Shown one piece after another: positions 26,578-40,349 of a DNA stretch of 64,000 bases. This stretch comes from Ophthalmolycus amberensis (Eukaryota > Chordata > Actinopteri > Perciformes > Zoarcidae): the NCBI GenBank assembly GCA_024529925.1, contig JAFEUB010000307.1:5001-69000 (forward strand). The letters run 5' to 3'. The notes under the pieces are model-generated. The model saw only the letters and a list, made by a program, of their open reading frames with translations. It was not told where the DNA came from and ran no database searches. Within the stretch, counting starts at the first letter, position 1; each line of letters begins with the position of its first letter. The position numbers and the translations under genes are program-made.

Positions 26578-29500
26578 CTGAGGGAGAGAGAAAGTTTGAG
26601 GTTTGGGTCTTTATTTAACTCATCACCTGAGTCTCTGGAGGTTCTGAGTCTCACCTGAGTCGGTCAGCAGGTTCTGGACTGACTGAGCCTTCCGAAGTCC
26701 GGAAGAGGAGTTCAGATGGAAGGCGGCGGCTCGGGCCGTCGGGCCCAGATTCCTCTTAGACTCCACTGCGGTCTGGATCTTCTTCTTCAGTGGGGGGGGT
26801 CGGTGGGTCTGCTGGTCCGAGGAGGTCTCCTCCGCCATCTGGTTCTGGTTCACATCTTGAGGAGGCTGGTCCTGGTTGATCCTGTTCTGGGGATGTGCCT
26901 GGTCGTGAACTGAGGAGGTTTGGTCCTGATTCTGTTTCTGGGTTTGGTCCTGGTTCCATGACACCCTCCGGTCCTGGGTCTGGTTCAGAGGGCGGACTTC
27001 TGAGACCAGAGGCCGGGCCTTCACCTCTCCTCCTCCTCCAGAAGTCCGAGATGGGAGAGGAAACACAGTCCGACTGAGGAGGAGAAACAGAACCAGAGGG
27101 TTTTAGATCAACAGTCTTTAGTCTCAGCTGATCCTGATCAGACTATTAAACATGTTGAGTCATCACAAAGTGTGGATCTGTGTCATCTGAGGTTTTACCT
27201 TCCAGCTGGATTCTGGGAGAGGAACCTGGAAGAGATGCTAATACTCTCACTGGAGCTGTGAGAAGCTTTGCTTGGACTTCCTGTGAACACACAGTTTATA
27301 TGTTTGAGTCCTCCAGATTCAGAGGTTCAGCTCGACAAGACGGCTTAACAGCGACGCGTAAAAGTTAATTTCACTTAAACTTGAACGTCTAGAGTTCTTC
27401 AAGACAAGTCCAAGTCCAGAGACCTTTAACACAAGTCCAAGACAAGTCCAGGTTTAGAGTCCTGAGAGACCAGTTCAAGTCTAGAGTCCTGAGAGACCAG
27501 TCCTGACTACGAAGTCAGCTTCAACATTTGTATTCAATAATAAATAGATACCAGTTAAGAACACAAAGTTATGAATCTATTCTCTGGACCAGATCAGCGG
27601 ACCATCACAGAGGTACAGACCTGATCCCGAGAGGTCGGCCAGTGTGACAAAGTGTTCCTTCAGGAAGGCTTCCTGGTCTGGAGTCTGAGGGACGAGCTGA
27701 GAGCTCACAACCTCTGTTGCTCCTCTTCCTGCTGCTGCTCCTCCTCCTCCTCCTTCATCCTCTTCCTCCTCCTCCAGCTCAGAGGAGTTTCCATCCACAC
27801 TAAGAGGCTCAGTGAGCTCCGAGTCTACGAGACCAAAGAAAGAGGGGTTAAAGGTTAGAGACAGACACGAGAAATCTCTGTCCGTCTCACTGTGTCTGTC
27901 TGTCTCCTGCAGGTCTGTCTTAGTCTCTGACTGTCTCTCTGTATCTGTCTGTTGCAGGTCTGTCTGCGTCTCTGTATCTGTCTGTCTTTCTGTCTCACCG
28001 TCTCCTGCAGGTCTGACTGGACTGGACAGCCTGGAGCTGAATCCCAGTGAGCACCCGCTGTCTGGACTGGGTTTGTCCTGATGTCCACCTGAGGCAGGAC
28101 ACGCCTCCTTCACCTGGAACTCACTGACACGAAGGGGCAGGGGTTAGAGGGGGCGGGGTTTATAACAGAGTCAACATCCAAGCTAATACTTTTTACTTTA
28201 AGGACATACAAAGTACTTTCTGTTACATGCAGTATTCATTCAACTGGGACAAACTACTTCCTCATAACAAGGGACCTCTTCCTCATATGTCTGCTGCAAA
28301 GGATTGTGGGTCAGAGTAGCCGAAAAAGCATGCTGGCTTCATGCTGCATGAATGAGACCAGACGTGGTAGAACATCCTGGTACCTTCCTGCCAGGCTCAC
28401 TCTGTCCTCCCATTGGTCGGGATACAGAACCACAGCCTCCATGTCTGGGCTGTGGTTGGACAGCGGGATGAAGTCCAGCCTCTGATTGGTCCTCGCCTCA
28501 TTGTCCTCTGCCTGGACGGATACAGAGTCACAGGTTCATCTTTCACTCTAGAGACATATTGCTGATAAAATGTTACTAGCCTTTCTACCGTATTCCGTGG
28601 CCTTCTTCAGATACCTGAAGGTGCTCAGGTGTCCTGTTGACATGTGACTCAACACCTGAGCACCTTCAGGTGAAACACGGTGGAAAGGTTAGAGGTTAGA
28701 TGGTGTGTGTGTTCTCACCCATGCAGTATTGACCTGCAGACTGATGCTGCTCCCCAGCTCATGATTGGTTCTGTGAAGCCCCGCCCCCACACCCTGGCCC
28801 ATCCCACTCGGACGAGGGGGGGAGGGGCTAACATCAACGGGGCGTGTCTTCACCTGAGTGGGACGGACAAAAACTGGAGTTAACTCTGCGTTCAAAATGC
28901 TGTGTTTTCTTAAATGGAGTCTGGTTTGTCTTCCTGACCTCGTGCTCCGCCCCCTGGTCCACCTGTTCGTCAGGACGGTACGAGTCCAGCAGTCTCAGGT
29001 CCAACATGGACTTCACCATCAGGACGCCGTCACTGCCCGTCCTCCTGGACCACCGACGGCGAGGGAGGCGCCCCCCCAACGCGTCCTGAGGAGTCCCAGA
29101 GAAACACTGAGGTACACTGAGAGAGGCTGTTTACATAAGTATATATATATATATACTCGGGTGTAACGGTTCACAAAATTCACGGTTCGGTTCGTTTCGG
29201 TACAGTAGAAAACTATAAATGCATGACAAATGAGAAATGTACTTGATTTTAAAATATATTTATTCATTACAACTAACATCATAAAGTTATTCTTTGACTT
29301 TGAACAATGATGGAACTAAACCTGAGTGAACGTGGCTCTTCATCTCCCATTCAGTGGTCAGGTGATGTGCGTTACAGTCAGGTGATGTGTGTTACAGTCA
29401 GGTGATGTGTTACAGTCAGGTGATGCGCGTTACAGTCAGGTGATGTGTGTTACAGTCAGGTGATGTGTTACAGTCAGGTGATGTGTTACAGTCAGGTGAT

Positions 29501-32500
29501 GTGCGTTACAGTCAGGTGATGTGCGTTACAGTCAGGTGATGTGCGTTACAGTCAGGTGATGTGTGTTACAGTCAGGTGATGTGTTACAGTCAGGTGATGT
29601 GTTACAGTCAGGTGATGTGTGTTACAGTCAGGTGATGTGCGTTACAGTCAGGTGATGTGTTACAGTCAGGTGATGTGTGTTACAGTCAGGTGATGTGCGT
29701 TACAGTCAGGTGATGTGTGTTACAGTCAGGTGATGTGTGTTACAGTCAGGTGATGTGTTACAGTCAGGTGATGTGCGTTACAGTCAGGTGATGTGTGTTA
29801 CAGTCAGGTGATGTGTTACAGTCAGGTGATGTGTTACAGTCAGGTGATGTGTGTTACAGTCAGGTGATGTGCGTTACAGTCAGGTGATGTGTTACAGTCA
29901 GGTGATGTGTTACAGTCAGGTGATGTGTGTTACAGTCAGGTGATGTGCGTTACAGTCAGGTGATGTGTGTTACAGTCAGGTGATGTGCGTTACAGTCAGG
30001 TGATGTGCGTTATAGTCAGGTGATGTGCGTTACAGTCAGGTGATGTGTGTTACAGTCAGGTGATGTGTTACAGTCAGGTGATGTGCGTTACAGTCAGGTG
30101 ATGTGCGTTACAGTCAGGTGATGTGTGTTACAGTCAGGTGATGTGTTACAGTCAGGTGATGTGCGTTACAGTCAGGTGATGTGCGTTACAGTCAGGTGAT
30201 GTGTGTTACAGTCAGGTGATGTGTTACAGTCAGGTGATGTGTTACAGTCAGGTGATGTGTTACAGTCAGGTGATGTGTGTTACAGTCAGGTGATGTGTGT
30301 TACAGTCAGGTGATGTGCGTTACAGTCAGGTGATGTGTTACAGTCAGGTGATGTGTGTTACAGTCAGGTGATGTGCGTTACAGTCAGGTGATGTGCGTTA
30401 CAGTCAGGTGATGTGCGTTACAGTCAGGTGATGTGTGTTACAGTCAGGTGATGTGTTACAGTCAGGTGATGTGCGTTACAGTCAGGTGATGTGCGTTACA
30501 GTCAGGTGATGTGTTACAGTCAGGTGATGTGTTACAGTCAGGTGATGTGCGTTACAGTCAGGTGATGTGTTACAGTCAGGTGATGTGTGTTACAGTCAGG
30601 TGATGTGTTACAGTCAGGTGATGTGTTACAGTCAGGTGATGTGCGTTACAGTCAGGTGATGTGCGTTACAGTCAGGTGATGTGTGTTACAGTCAGGTGAT
30701 GTGTTACAGTCAGGTGATGTGTTACAGTCAGGTGATGTGTTACAGTCAGGTGATGTGTGTTACAGTCAGGTGATGTGTGTTACAGTCAGGTGATGTGCGT
30801 TACAGTCAGGTGATGTGTGTTACAGTCAGGTGATGTGTGTTACAGTCAGGTGATGTGTGTTACAGTCAGGTGATGTGTTACAGTCAGGTGATGTGTGTTA
30901 CAGTCAGGTGATGTGTTACAGTCAGGTGATGTGTGTTACAGTCAGGTGATGTGTTACAGTCAGGTGATGTGTTACAGTCAGGTGATGTGTTACAGTCAGG
31001 TGATGTGTGTTACAGTCAGGTGATGTGTTACAGTCAGGTGATGTGTTACAGTCAGGTGATGTGTTACACTACAGAGTCCGGTCTCATGTCCGCCGCTATA
31101 AATGTACCAATCGCCGTGGTGATGCTTTAGCCCTGTTCTATCGGTAGTGAACAGCTGCTTAAACGCTTCGGGGAGAGTTTGAAGCGTGTGTGCTGCTCCA
31201 GGTGTTCGTTTAGTTCCACTCACTGCCACACTGGGCTGATGTCTGTGTGAATGAGTTGACATGTTTGAGGTATTCACACTGATGGAGCCTATACTCGTGT
31301 AGCAAATGCAACATAGCGTTGTTTTTTATCCACCGCTCTCTCGCCATCGCCCTCATAGTTCACAGAGAAACCAACGAGGCTCCAAACACCAGACCTGCAG
31401 GCCGTTGGAGGATCTTCTAGTTCTGGTCTACAGCCATACTGCAGCGAGCTAGCTTCATGTAGCCGCTACACTGTAGCGTCTCACAGCACAGAAGTGCCGA
31501 CTGGAGTAGAACGTGTTTCTTTGGTGGTGGGCGTGTCAGAGAGCACGCTGTCCGTTACGTCATGTGGGTTGCCAGTTTGAGAACAGTGGCTCCACCGAAA
31601 ACATAATATTTCCCACAATTTAAGCTTCTGCATTTTCCAAATGCACTAGTATTATTATACTATTACTATTATTATATTATACTAGTATTATTATACTATT
31701 ACTATTATTATATTATACTAGTATTATTATACTATTACTATTATTGTGTTATACTGGTATTATAACTTTTAATTTATTTTAACTTGTCTTGTTCTGTGTT
31801 TTTCTGTCTAACTATGTGTTCCTTGTGTTGCTGCCTGTCTTGGCCAGCTCTCCCTTGCAAAAGAGATTTTTAATCTCAATGGACTACCTGGTTAAATAAA
31901 GGTTTAAAAAAATAAAAAATTTAAAAAAATCTTTTATTTAAACGTATTGTTCGGTTCGTCATGCGTACCGAACCGTGAGCCTCGTACCGAACGGTTCGGT
32001 ACGAATACGCGTATTGTTACACCCCTAATATATACAGTATAAAACACAAACAACAAAATGTCCTCTGACCTTCTTGCCGTCTCTGCAGAACTTTTCATCA
32101 GACATTTCTGCAGGAAAACAAAAAACAAAAACAGGACAGGATTTATTTTCATCAGCTGCTGATCTTTCCTACGATTTAACTGTGAACTCAAACACAACCC
32201 TCACTGATCACTTTGTTGTATTCTAGTTTATCCTTCCAGCCTGAATATCAAGCTGATTTATTTCTGTCTGTTATCACTTTACACGTTTCTGATTATTGTG
32301 ATCCACCATCCAGACTACATGAGCTCCTTCAATACGACTTCTATCCAGCTCTCTGCTGATTGGATAAAACTTACGCTAACACTTTAGCATGCTGTGTAAC
32401 CATGGTAACATACCTGTCTCCTCCTCCAGGCATCCTGCTGTGGCCATATAAGAACTCCTGCACTCCTCCTCCTCTTCCTCCTCCTTGTCGCTGTCGGACG

Positions 32501-32535
32501 ACATGTTGACGACACGAGGAGAAGATGCCTCCCGG

Positions 32536-32575
<40 letters not shown>

Positions 32576-35121
32576 TGCTCAATTTACTCAATTTACTCAA
32601 CTTACTCACATTAAACGTTGTGTATAACTTGTGATATAATTCAACAAGTTAGTTTTTGTAAATGAACGCTGACAAACACATCAGGTCCTACAAGCCGAAC
32701 ATTTACCTGAGGTTCACCCCTTTTTGCTGTGGTGCATTCTGGGAGGTTTGAGTGCTGCTGGGAGGTTGAAGGTCAGCGAGTCGCTGCCTCATCCTGATGG
32801 TCAACTCTGGACTGAGACGCCACACGAAGATACAGCTGCACACAAACAGAGGTTGTATTAGTACTTTAATGAAATACTTTTCTCCACGTGTTGTAAACTG
32901 TAAAGAACACAATCTGTATGATGAAACATTACCTGTCTCCAGACACTGTGATCAGGTGTCTGCAGTCACTGCTGAACTTCAAACCTGTTACTATCTCTGA
33001 CAGACAGACGGACGGAAACACTGTTAGAGAGAAATATACATATGTACGTAGATTCATACGTCATGCATTCATTCACTTTTGTAGTCTGATTACTTTTACA
33101 ACATATTATACTATGACTTTTTTTGCCTTTCTACAGCAGACTATGAAAAAAAGTTAGAAAAGTCATATTATAGTATGTCGTAAAAACAAAAAAAGTCGTA
33201 GTATAGTATGTCATAAAAAGTTCAAAAAGTCACTTTTTATATATCATAAAGTCATAGAATGTCGTAAAAACAAAAAAAATCTTTTTTTAAAAGTCATAGT
33301 ATACTATAACGTAACATATATATATATAAATACATACATTCATAGTAATGGACTGAATGACTTCACTGACCTGAGTGTCCGAACATCGTGGCCACACATT
33401 CTCCAGAGTAGAAGTCAAATATACTGATGTTCTTATCCGAACAGGAAGTGGCGATGTAGAGACCTGACGGGTCGATCTGCACCTGAAGACAGAGGAGGGG
33501 GAAGTTAACACCTGCAAGAATAAAGAATCATCTACACCTGATGTTACTATGGAAACACTTACCTTAATGAGAGTACCGTCCTCTCCCTGAGAGCCTTTAT
33601 ACATCTTCTTCTGTTTACCGTTACTGATGTTAAAGATCCTGTAGAAGTAGGAGGAGGAGGAGGAGGAGAAGAGGAGGAGGAGGAGGAGGAGGAGGAGAAG
33701 AGGAAGAGGAGCAGGAAGAGCATCATACATTTACAGTTAGGACACAGAGATAAAACAAAATACTTCACAGATTATATTTATGTTTCGTATTAAAGAGTTA
33801 GTTCCTAATGTGACCAGCAGGAGGCAGCCTGAACACACAGCGCTCTGGTCCAAAAGTCCAATTATGACCTCAGTCGTAGAAGAAGAAGACGGGAACGTGA
33901 TAATCCTAATCCTCCTCCTGGTGCCTGCTGGGTAATAACCCAGCCCGGTAATAACATGTTTGTCAGACACACACACTCACTCTCACACACACACACACAC
34001 ACACCTGATGCTGCGGTCCTGACAGCCCACTGCTGCGTACTTCCTGGTTGGTTCCACGTCCATGTCGTACAGAGTGGTCTTCCTCACCACGTGATGAGTA
34101 CGAGTGAACTCCAATCCCTCCTCCATCTGTGAGGAAGAGGAGGAGGAAGAATAGGAAGGAAAACTCATTTAATTTTACTTTGTTTTATTAGATTGTTTCT
34201 CATATGTAGCATAAATGTAGTGCAGTACAAGTATGAAGCAAATACTCTAGTAAAGTACAAGTACCTCAAACAAATACAAGTACACTACTTGAGTGCATGT
34301 ACTTAGTTACCATCAGCTACTGTGTGACATCACTAGGTGACATCACCATGTGTGGCTCTCACCTGCTGAGCGGTGCGGAAGTAGACGCTCTTATCGGCTC
34401 CACAGCTGATCATCCTCACCTTCCCCTCATTGGCTGACAGACAGGAAGAACAGGAAGATGTCAGAGGGATGATTCATACCAACAACCTCAACATCAGAGG
34501 TCACAGAGACTCACCGGCGAATCGGACGGCAGTGATGGAGGACGAGTGTTCGTCCAGAGTCTGAACCAGACTGTAGTCTCGGCCTGCATCCAGGACGTGG
34601 ATCAGACGGTCACGACTGGCTGTGGCTAACAACTGGAGACCTGAGAGACAGGCAGGGAGACAGACAGGGAGAGGAAGACAGAGAGAGACAGACAGGGATG
34701 TTTTGTGTTATGTTGGGTGTGTATCGTTATTTGTTATGTATATATTTTGTGTCACCTCTTCAAGAAGTGCTACCCTGAGCCTTCCACTTAGCAATTATTG
34801 TATTCATACTAGTTTGTTGCACTTGTTTTCATTTGTTTCTGCACTGTGCTTCGGTTATGCTCTTAGATGCTTGTTTAAAGGAGATGCACTTATGACTTCT
34901 GGTGACTAGTAGTTCTCTTGAATACCGATGCTGAATACACTTATTGTAAGTCGCTTTGGATAAAAGCGTCTGCTAATGACTTTAATGTAATGTGTATTAT
35001 TTGTTATGTATATATTTTGTTATGTTGGGTGTATATTGTTATTTGTTATGTGTATATTTTGTGTTATGTTTTGTTATCTGTTGCATTATCCATTATGTTT
35101 ACATATTGTCTTATATGTTGT

Positions 35122-35158
<37 letters not shown>

Positions 35159-35641
35159 GGGTGTAACGGTACGCGTATTCGTATTGAACCGTTCGGTACG
35201 AGGCTCACGGTTCGGTACGCATGACGAACCGAATACGTTTGAATAAAAACAAAAAAACAAATTTTTCTTTCTTTTTCTTTTTTTAAAAACCTATATTTAA
35301 CCAGGTAGTCCCATTGAGATTAAAAATCTATTTTGCAAGATGTAAGTAACAATACAAGATGTAAGCAAGATGTAAGTAACAATACTACATAACATTAAGG
35401 AGCAGTTTTTGTTTTTTATGCTTATGTGTTGCTAAGAAGACACCCCAGAAGATGGGTCACTCAGGTATAGTTCCATCATTGTTCAAAGTCAAAGAATAAC
35501 TTTATGATGTTAGTTGTAATGAATAAATATATTTTAAAATCAAGTACATTTCTCTGGCATTTATAGTTTTCTACTGAACCGAACCGTGGCTCCACTGTAT
35601 CGTACCCAACCCAACCGTGAATTTTGTGAACCGTAACACCC

Positions 35642-35696
<55 letters not shown>

Positions 35697-38600
35697 GTAC
35701 ATATATATGGTGCAATATTTTGTGATATGTCGGGTAAAGTGTATATTGTTACATTATTGTTGTATAACAATAAGGGCGGCCGGGCTCAGCCTTAGAGATA
35801 GGGTCAGGAGCTCGGTCATCAGGAGGGAGCTTGGAGTCGAGCCGCTACTCCTTCGCGTCGAAAGGAGTCAGCTGAGGTGGTTCAGCATCTAATCAGGATG
35901 CCTCCTGGACGCCTCCCACTGGAGGTTTTCCAGGCACGTCCAACTGGGAAGAGACCCGGGGAAGACCCAGAACACGCTGGAGGGATTACATCTCCCAGCT
36001 GGCCTGGGAACGCCTCGGGATCCCCCACAATGAGCTGGAACATGTTGGGGGGGGGGGGGAGAGGGAGGTCTGGGTCAGCCTGCTGGGCCTGCTGCCACCG
36101 CGACCCGACCCCGGATAAGCGGAGGAAAATGGATGGATGGATGGATATTGTTGTATATATATATATATATATATATATTAGTGCTGGGCAAGTTAACGCG
36201 TTAATTTAGCGTTAACGCATTCATTAATTAACACCGACAATTATTTTATCGGCGTTAACGCATTTTTAATTTTTTTTATTTTGATAGTCCCTTACTCACT
36301 GGCAGCAGTGGAGGAAGTCTTCAGCAGACTACGTTAATGCAGCGTGTGGGAGAAGTATAGTTAGATAAACAAAAGCAAGACAAGCTAACAAAAGCCACAG
36401 AGAAGTGGAGACAAACTGCAGCTGATTAGTATTGATTAGTATTGATTAGTATCGATTTGTATCGATCAGGGGCGGACTGGGGGAAAAAAGTGGCCCGGGA
36501 GTTACTGTCAGACCGGCCCACTCAATACACGGCGCGTTGCCCACTCAATGCATCGCACGTATCGACCAGTCAGTGGCCTACTTGGAAAAATACCCATACA
36601 CTTAACATTATTTTGGATGATTACAAAGAAATTACATCATATATGTTTTTTTTTAATAACATTTGGATCCACCAAATTGCCTGGATGGACACATTGAATA
36701 AAATGATACTGGCTATTGTAACACTCCAAGGTAGGTATCGTTTGCTAGATGAATATGCTTAACTCTGGGATAGTATCAGATGGTTATACGCAAGGCAAGG
36801 CAAGGCAAGGCAAGTTTATTTGTATAGCACATTTCAACAACAAGGTAATTCAAAGTGCTTCACATAAAACCATTAAAAGCATCAAAACATAAGGCAAAAG
36901 AAAAGGAGATTTAAAAACAATTAAAGAAACAGTGTAAGAAATAAAATTCAGTAGTAAAATGCAGAAATGCAGGAAATTGATTAATATATTAATTGAATGT
37001 GGTTCAATTAAAGGCAGCAACAAACAGAAAAGTCTTCAATCTTGATTTAAATAAGCTGAGGGTCTCAGCAGACCTGCAGCTTTCTGGGACTTTGTTCCAG
37101 ATATGTGGAGCAGAAAAACTGAATGCTGCTTCTCCATGTTTAGTTCTGACTCTGGGAACAGAAAGTAGACCGGTCCCAGATGACCTGAGGGGTCGGGATG
37201 GTTCATAAGGTAGCAGCAGATCAGAGATGTATTTTTGCCCAAAACCATTCAGTGCTTTGTAAACCAACAGCAGGATTTTAAAGTCAATTCTTTGTTGGAC
37301 AGGAAGCCAGTGCAAAGACCTCAGAACTGGAGTGATGTGATCCACCCTCCTGGTCTTAGTGAGGACTCGAGCTGCAGCGTTCTGAATCAGCTGCAGCTTT
37401 CTGACGGACTTTTTACAGAGACCTGTAAACACACCGTTACAGTAGTCCAGTCTGCTGAAGATAAATGCGTGGACAAGTTTTTCCAAATCCTGTTGAGACA
37501 TAAGTCCTCTAATCCTTGATATATTCTTCAGGTGATAGTAGGCTGATTTTGTAATTGTCTTGATATGGCTGTTCAGGTTGAGGTCTGAATCCATAACTAC
37601 ACCTAGATTTCTGGCTTGGTTTGTGGGTTTTAACATCAGTGACTGAAGCTAAGCGGTGATTTTCAATTGTTCGTCCTTGGTACCAAAAACAATTACTTCT
37701 GTTTTATCTTTGTTTAATTGAAGAAAATTCTGGCACATCCAGTTGTTGATTTGTTCAATGCAGTTACCCAGCCCTTGTATGGGATTATAGTCCCCTGGTG
37801 ACATAGTTATGTAGATTTGTGTGTCGTCTGCATAATTATGATAACACACTTTGTTGTTTTCCATAATCTGAGCTAGTGGAAGCATGTAGATGTTGAACAG
37901 AAGAGGCCCAAGTATTGAACCTTGGGGAACACCACATGTCATTTTAGTCAGCTCTAATGTGTAATCAGCTACAGACACAAAGTATTCTCGGTCCTTCAAG
38001 TAGGATTCAAACCAGTTAAGTGCTGTGCCAGAGAGTCCCACCCAGATTTTTAGTCTTTCTAGGAGTATGGCATGGTCGACCGTGTCGAATGCAGCACTGA
38101 GATCCAGTAACACTAAGACTGAACTTCTGCCATTGTCTATGTTTAAGTGGATGTCGTTGAAAACCTTAACAAGAGCAGTTTCAGTACTGTGGTGCTGTCG
38201 AAAGCCTGACTGGAAAACATCAAAGCAGTTATTTACGGCCAAGAAGTAGTGGCGCTGGTGCACATGTTCTGGGTAGGGCTGTTTTCTATTTCCCTTTAAT
38301 AACTTGAGGGTTACCGTAATAATTCCCTTTAACAGGAAACGATACAATCTAACTAAATTCAGGTTACCTTTAATTCGAGTTTACAACAAATGCAACACAC
38401 ACAATTTGGAAAAATTAAATGAAAGAAAACCCCTCGTTGCTGGCAGGATGTGTCGCCTGAAGCGTGGAAGTCCAAACTCTTAGTCCGCTTCACTCAAGAG
38501 AGCAATAAGATAAAAGTGTGGTACCTTAGTTAATGCTGCTGATAAATCGGTATTACATTACTAATCCCCTCCCCCCCCCCCCAAATAAAATAATAGTAAT

Positions 38601-39902
38601 ATGATAAATACAAAAAAAGATCTACATAAAAGGCTGTAGTGATCTAGAATTAATTGTGGAAGGATAACATATAAGCAGATATGTCACTATCTATATGTGG
38701 CATTCTAAACGTGAAGAGCCGGGGCTTAGGCGGCTTCTCTGTAGTTCAGATCAGAGAAGCTCCGTGAACTACTATCGACCAGAATGCCGGCTCCGGCGCT
38801 GAATCTATTTGAGGACGCTGATTGGCTAAATTGTATTTCACTCATTTATATCTTTAATCAGCATTAAAGCATCATTGGCTAAGCTGCTTCATAGACCCGC
38901 CTCTTTGGGGCAGATTGCATGCTGGGTGTGTGAGTGTGTGTGTGTGTAGGGGTGCTGCCGGCTCACAGATGGAAACCACGAGTGTGAATACAGATCGCGA
39001 GGAGTAGTATAAATATCAGTCAGCGATTATGAGCTTTAAGTATTAGAGTAAATTTAACGTGTTCTGTGAAGGATAGAATACAGTCGGGGTCGGCGATCTC
39101 AGAGCGAGGGCCGGTTGATGATGGAGGTGGTCCGGTATTGGACCGGCCCAAACCCCGTCGGCCGACCGGGGATTCCCCCGGTATCCCCGATGGCCAGCCC
39201 GCCCCTGGTATCGATTAGTATTCGCATCGCGTTTGGTGTGAACGCACCTTCAGGATCACAACGAATGACGGCATGTATGAGCCTCAAGAATGAGCTAAGA
39301 AAGTTAGCGGAAAGATTAATGTGAGACAACATCTGGTTTCTTCAGACGAACATCCGGTTTTCAGAATAAGATATTTCAGAATAAGATAAAGTATGAATTA
39401 TATTCACATGAGTATACACAAGTATAAAACATGCTACCTGCACCTAATACACCTAAATTGTGCGTAAAGTGTCTTTATTCTTTGATCGCTGGGTCACCAT
39501 CATCACCTCTGAGTTACATCATCATAGTGATGAAGAGTAGAGCTGCATTCACATGCTCTGACTGTCATGAAGACATTTAGCTGAAACGTGCTGAAACATG
39601 TTGTTCCTGTTGCACAGCAGTGGAACGTTTCACATACAGTCACACACTGAGCACAGATATAGAAGAGATAGAACTGCTGCTGTGTAAAAGGAATACTGCT
39701 GTTAAAAAGCACCTCATTTGTTTTAATAAGTGTTTGCAAACCAAATGTTATTGCCCTTTTGTTCATATAGCAGTACTTTCAAAATAAAAGTGCACAATAC
39801 ACTACTTTTGAATTCATTATTGAACTTTGCCATAACAATGCGATTAATCGCAAAAAATACATGCGATTAATCGCGATTAAATATTTTAATCGTTGCCCAG
39901 CA

Positions 39903-39936
<34 letters not shown>

Positions 39937-40310
39937 GTTGTATACAGTGTTTCCAAACTTTGTTGTATATAGTCTTTATATGTTGTATTATATAGTGTGT
40001 TATATATTGCTATCTATAACATTTACATGTTGTATTATACATATTGTATTTTATATATATAGTGTGTATATGTTGTACTCGACATTGTATTTAAAAACGA
40101 GTGGTGTCTCACCAGTATCTGGTTTGGAGAACTCGAGGCAGAGAATCTCTGAGTCGTGAGCCTGAACATTCAAGATCTCCTCCATACCGTCCAGATCATG
40201 GATCCTAAAACACACACACACACAGTTTATGTAAATTAACACTTCTCCTGTCATGTCTTCGGAAAATTAGAAGAAGAAGAAATCGAACAAGATGTCTGAC
40301 ACACTCATAA

Positions 40311-40349
<39 letters not shown>

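Larger units (their letters stand above)
29158..32026. mobile_element. DNA transposon, GGGTGTAACGG family, copy 1, carrying a 1.7-kb minisatellite
   Basis: Left end GGGTGTAACGGTTCACAAAA, right end ...ACGCGTATTGTTACACCCC, flanked by (TA)n on both sides. Orientation is opposite to copy 2 (35156-35644). Beyond the minisatellite the interior (31070-31920) has no coding content I can recognise. Confidence 0.75.
36180..39904. mobile_element. AGTGCTGGGCAA family, copy B, split by a hAT-type element
   Basis: Left end AGTGCTGGGCAAGTTAACGC at 36180, right end ...CGTTGCCCAGCACT at 39904, both bordered by (TA)n. The interior holds another transposon (36467-39207). Confidence 0.75.

Noticed and set aside
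29349..31070. CRISPR-like array of short direct repeats
   Set aside because: Units are contiguous with no unique spacers, and the organism is a vertebrate. This is a minisatellite.
36467..39207. CAGGGGCGG...CCGCCCCTG read as LTRs or an island of genes
   Set aside because: Short inverted (not direct) repeats with an 8-bp target duplication define a DNA transposon. The only coding traces inside are L2 LINE.
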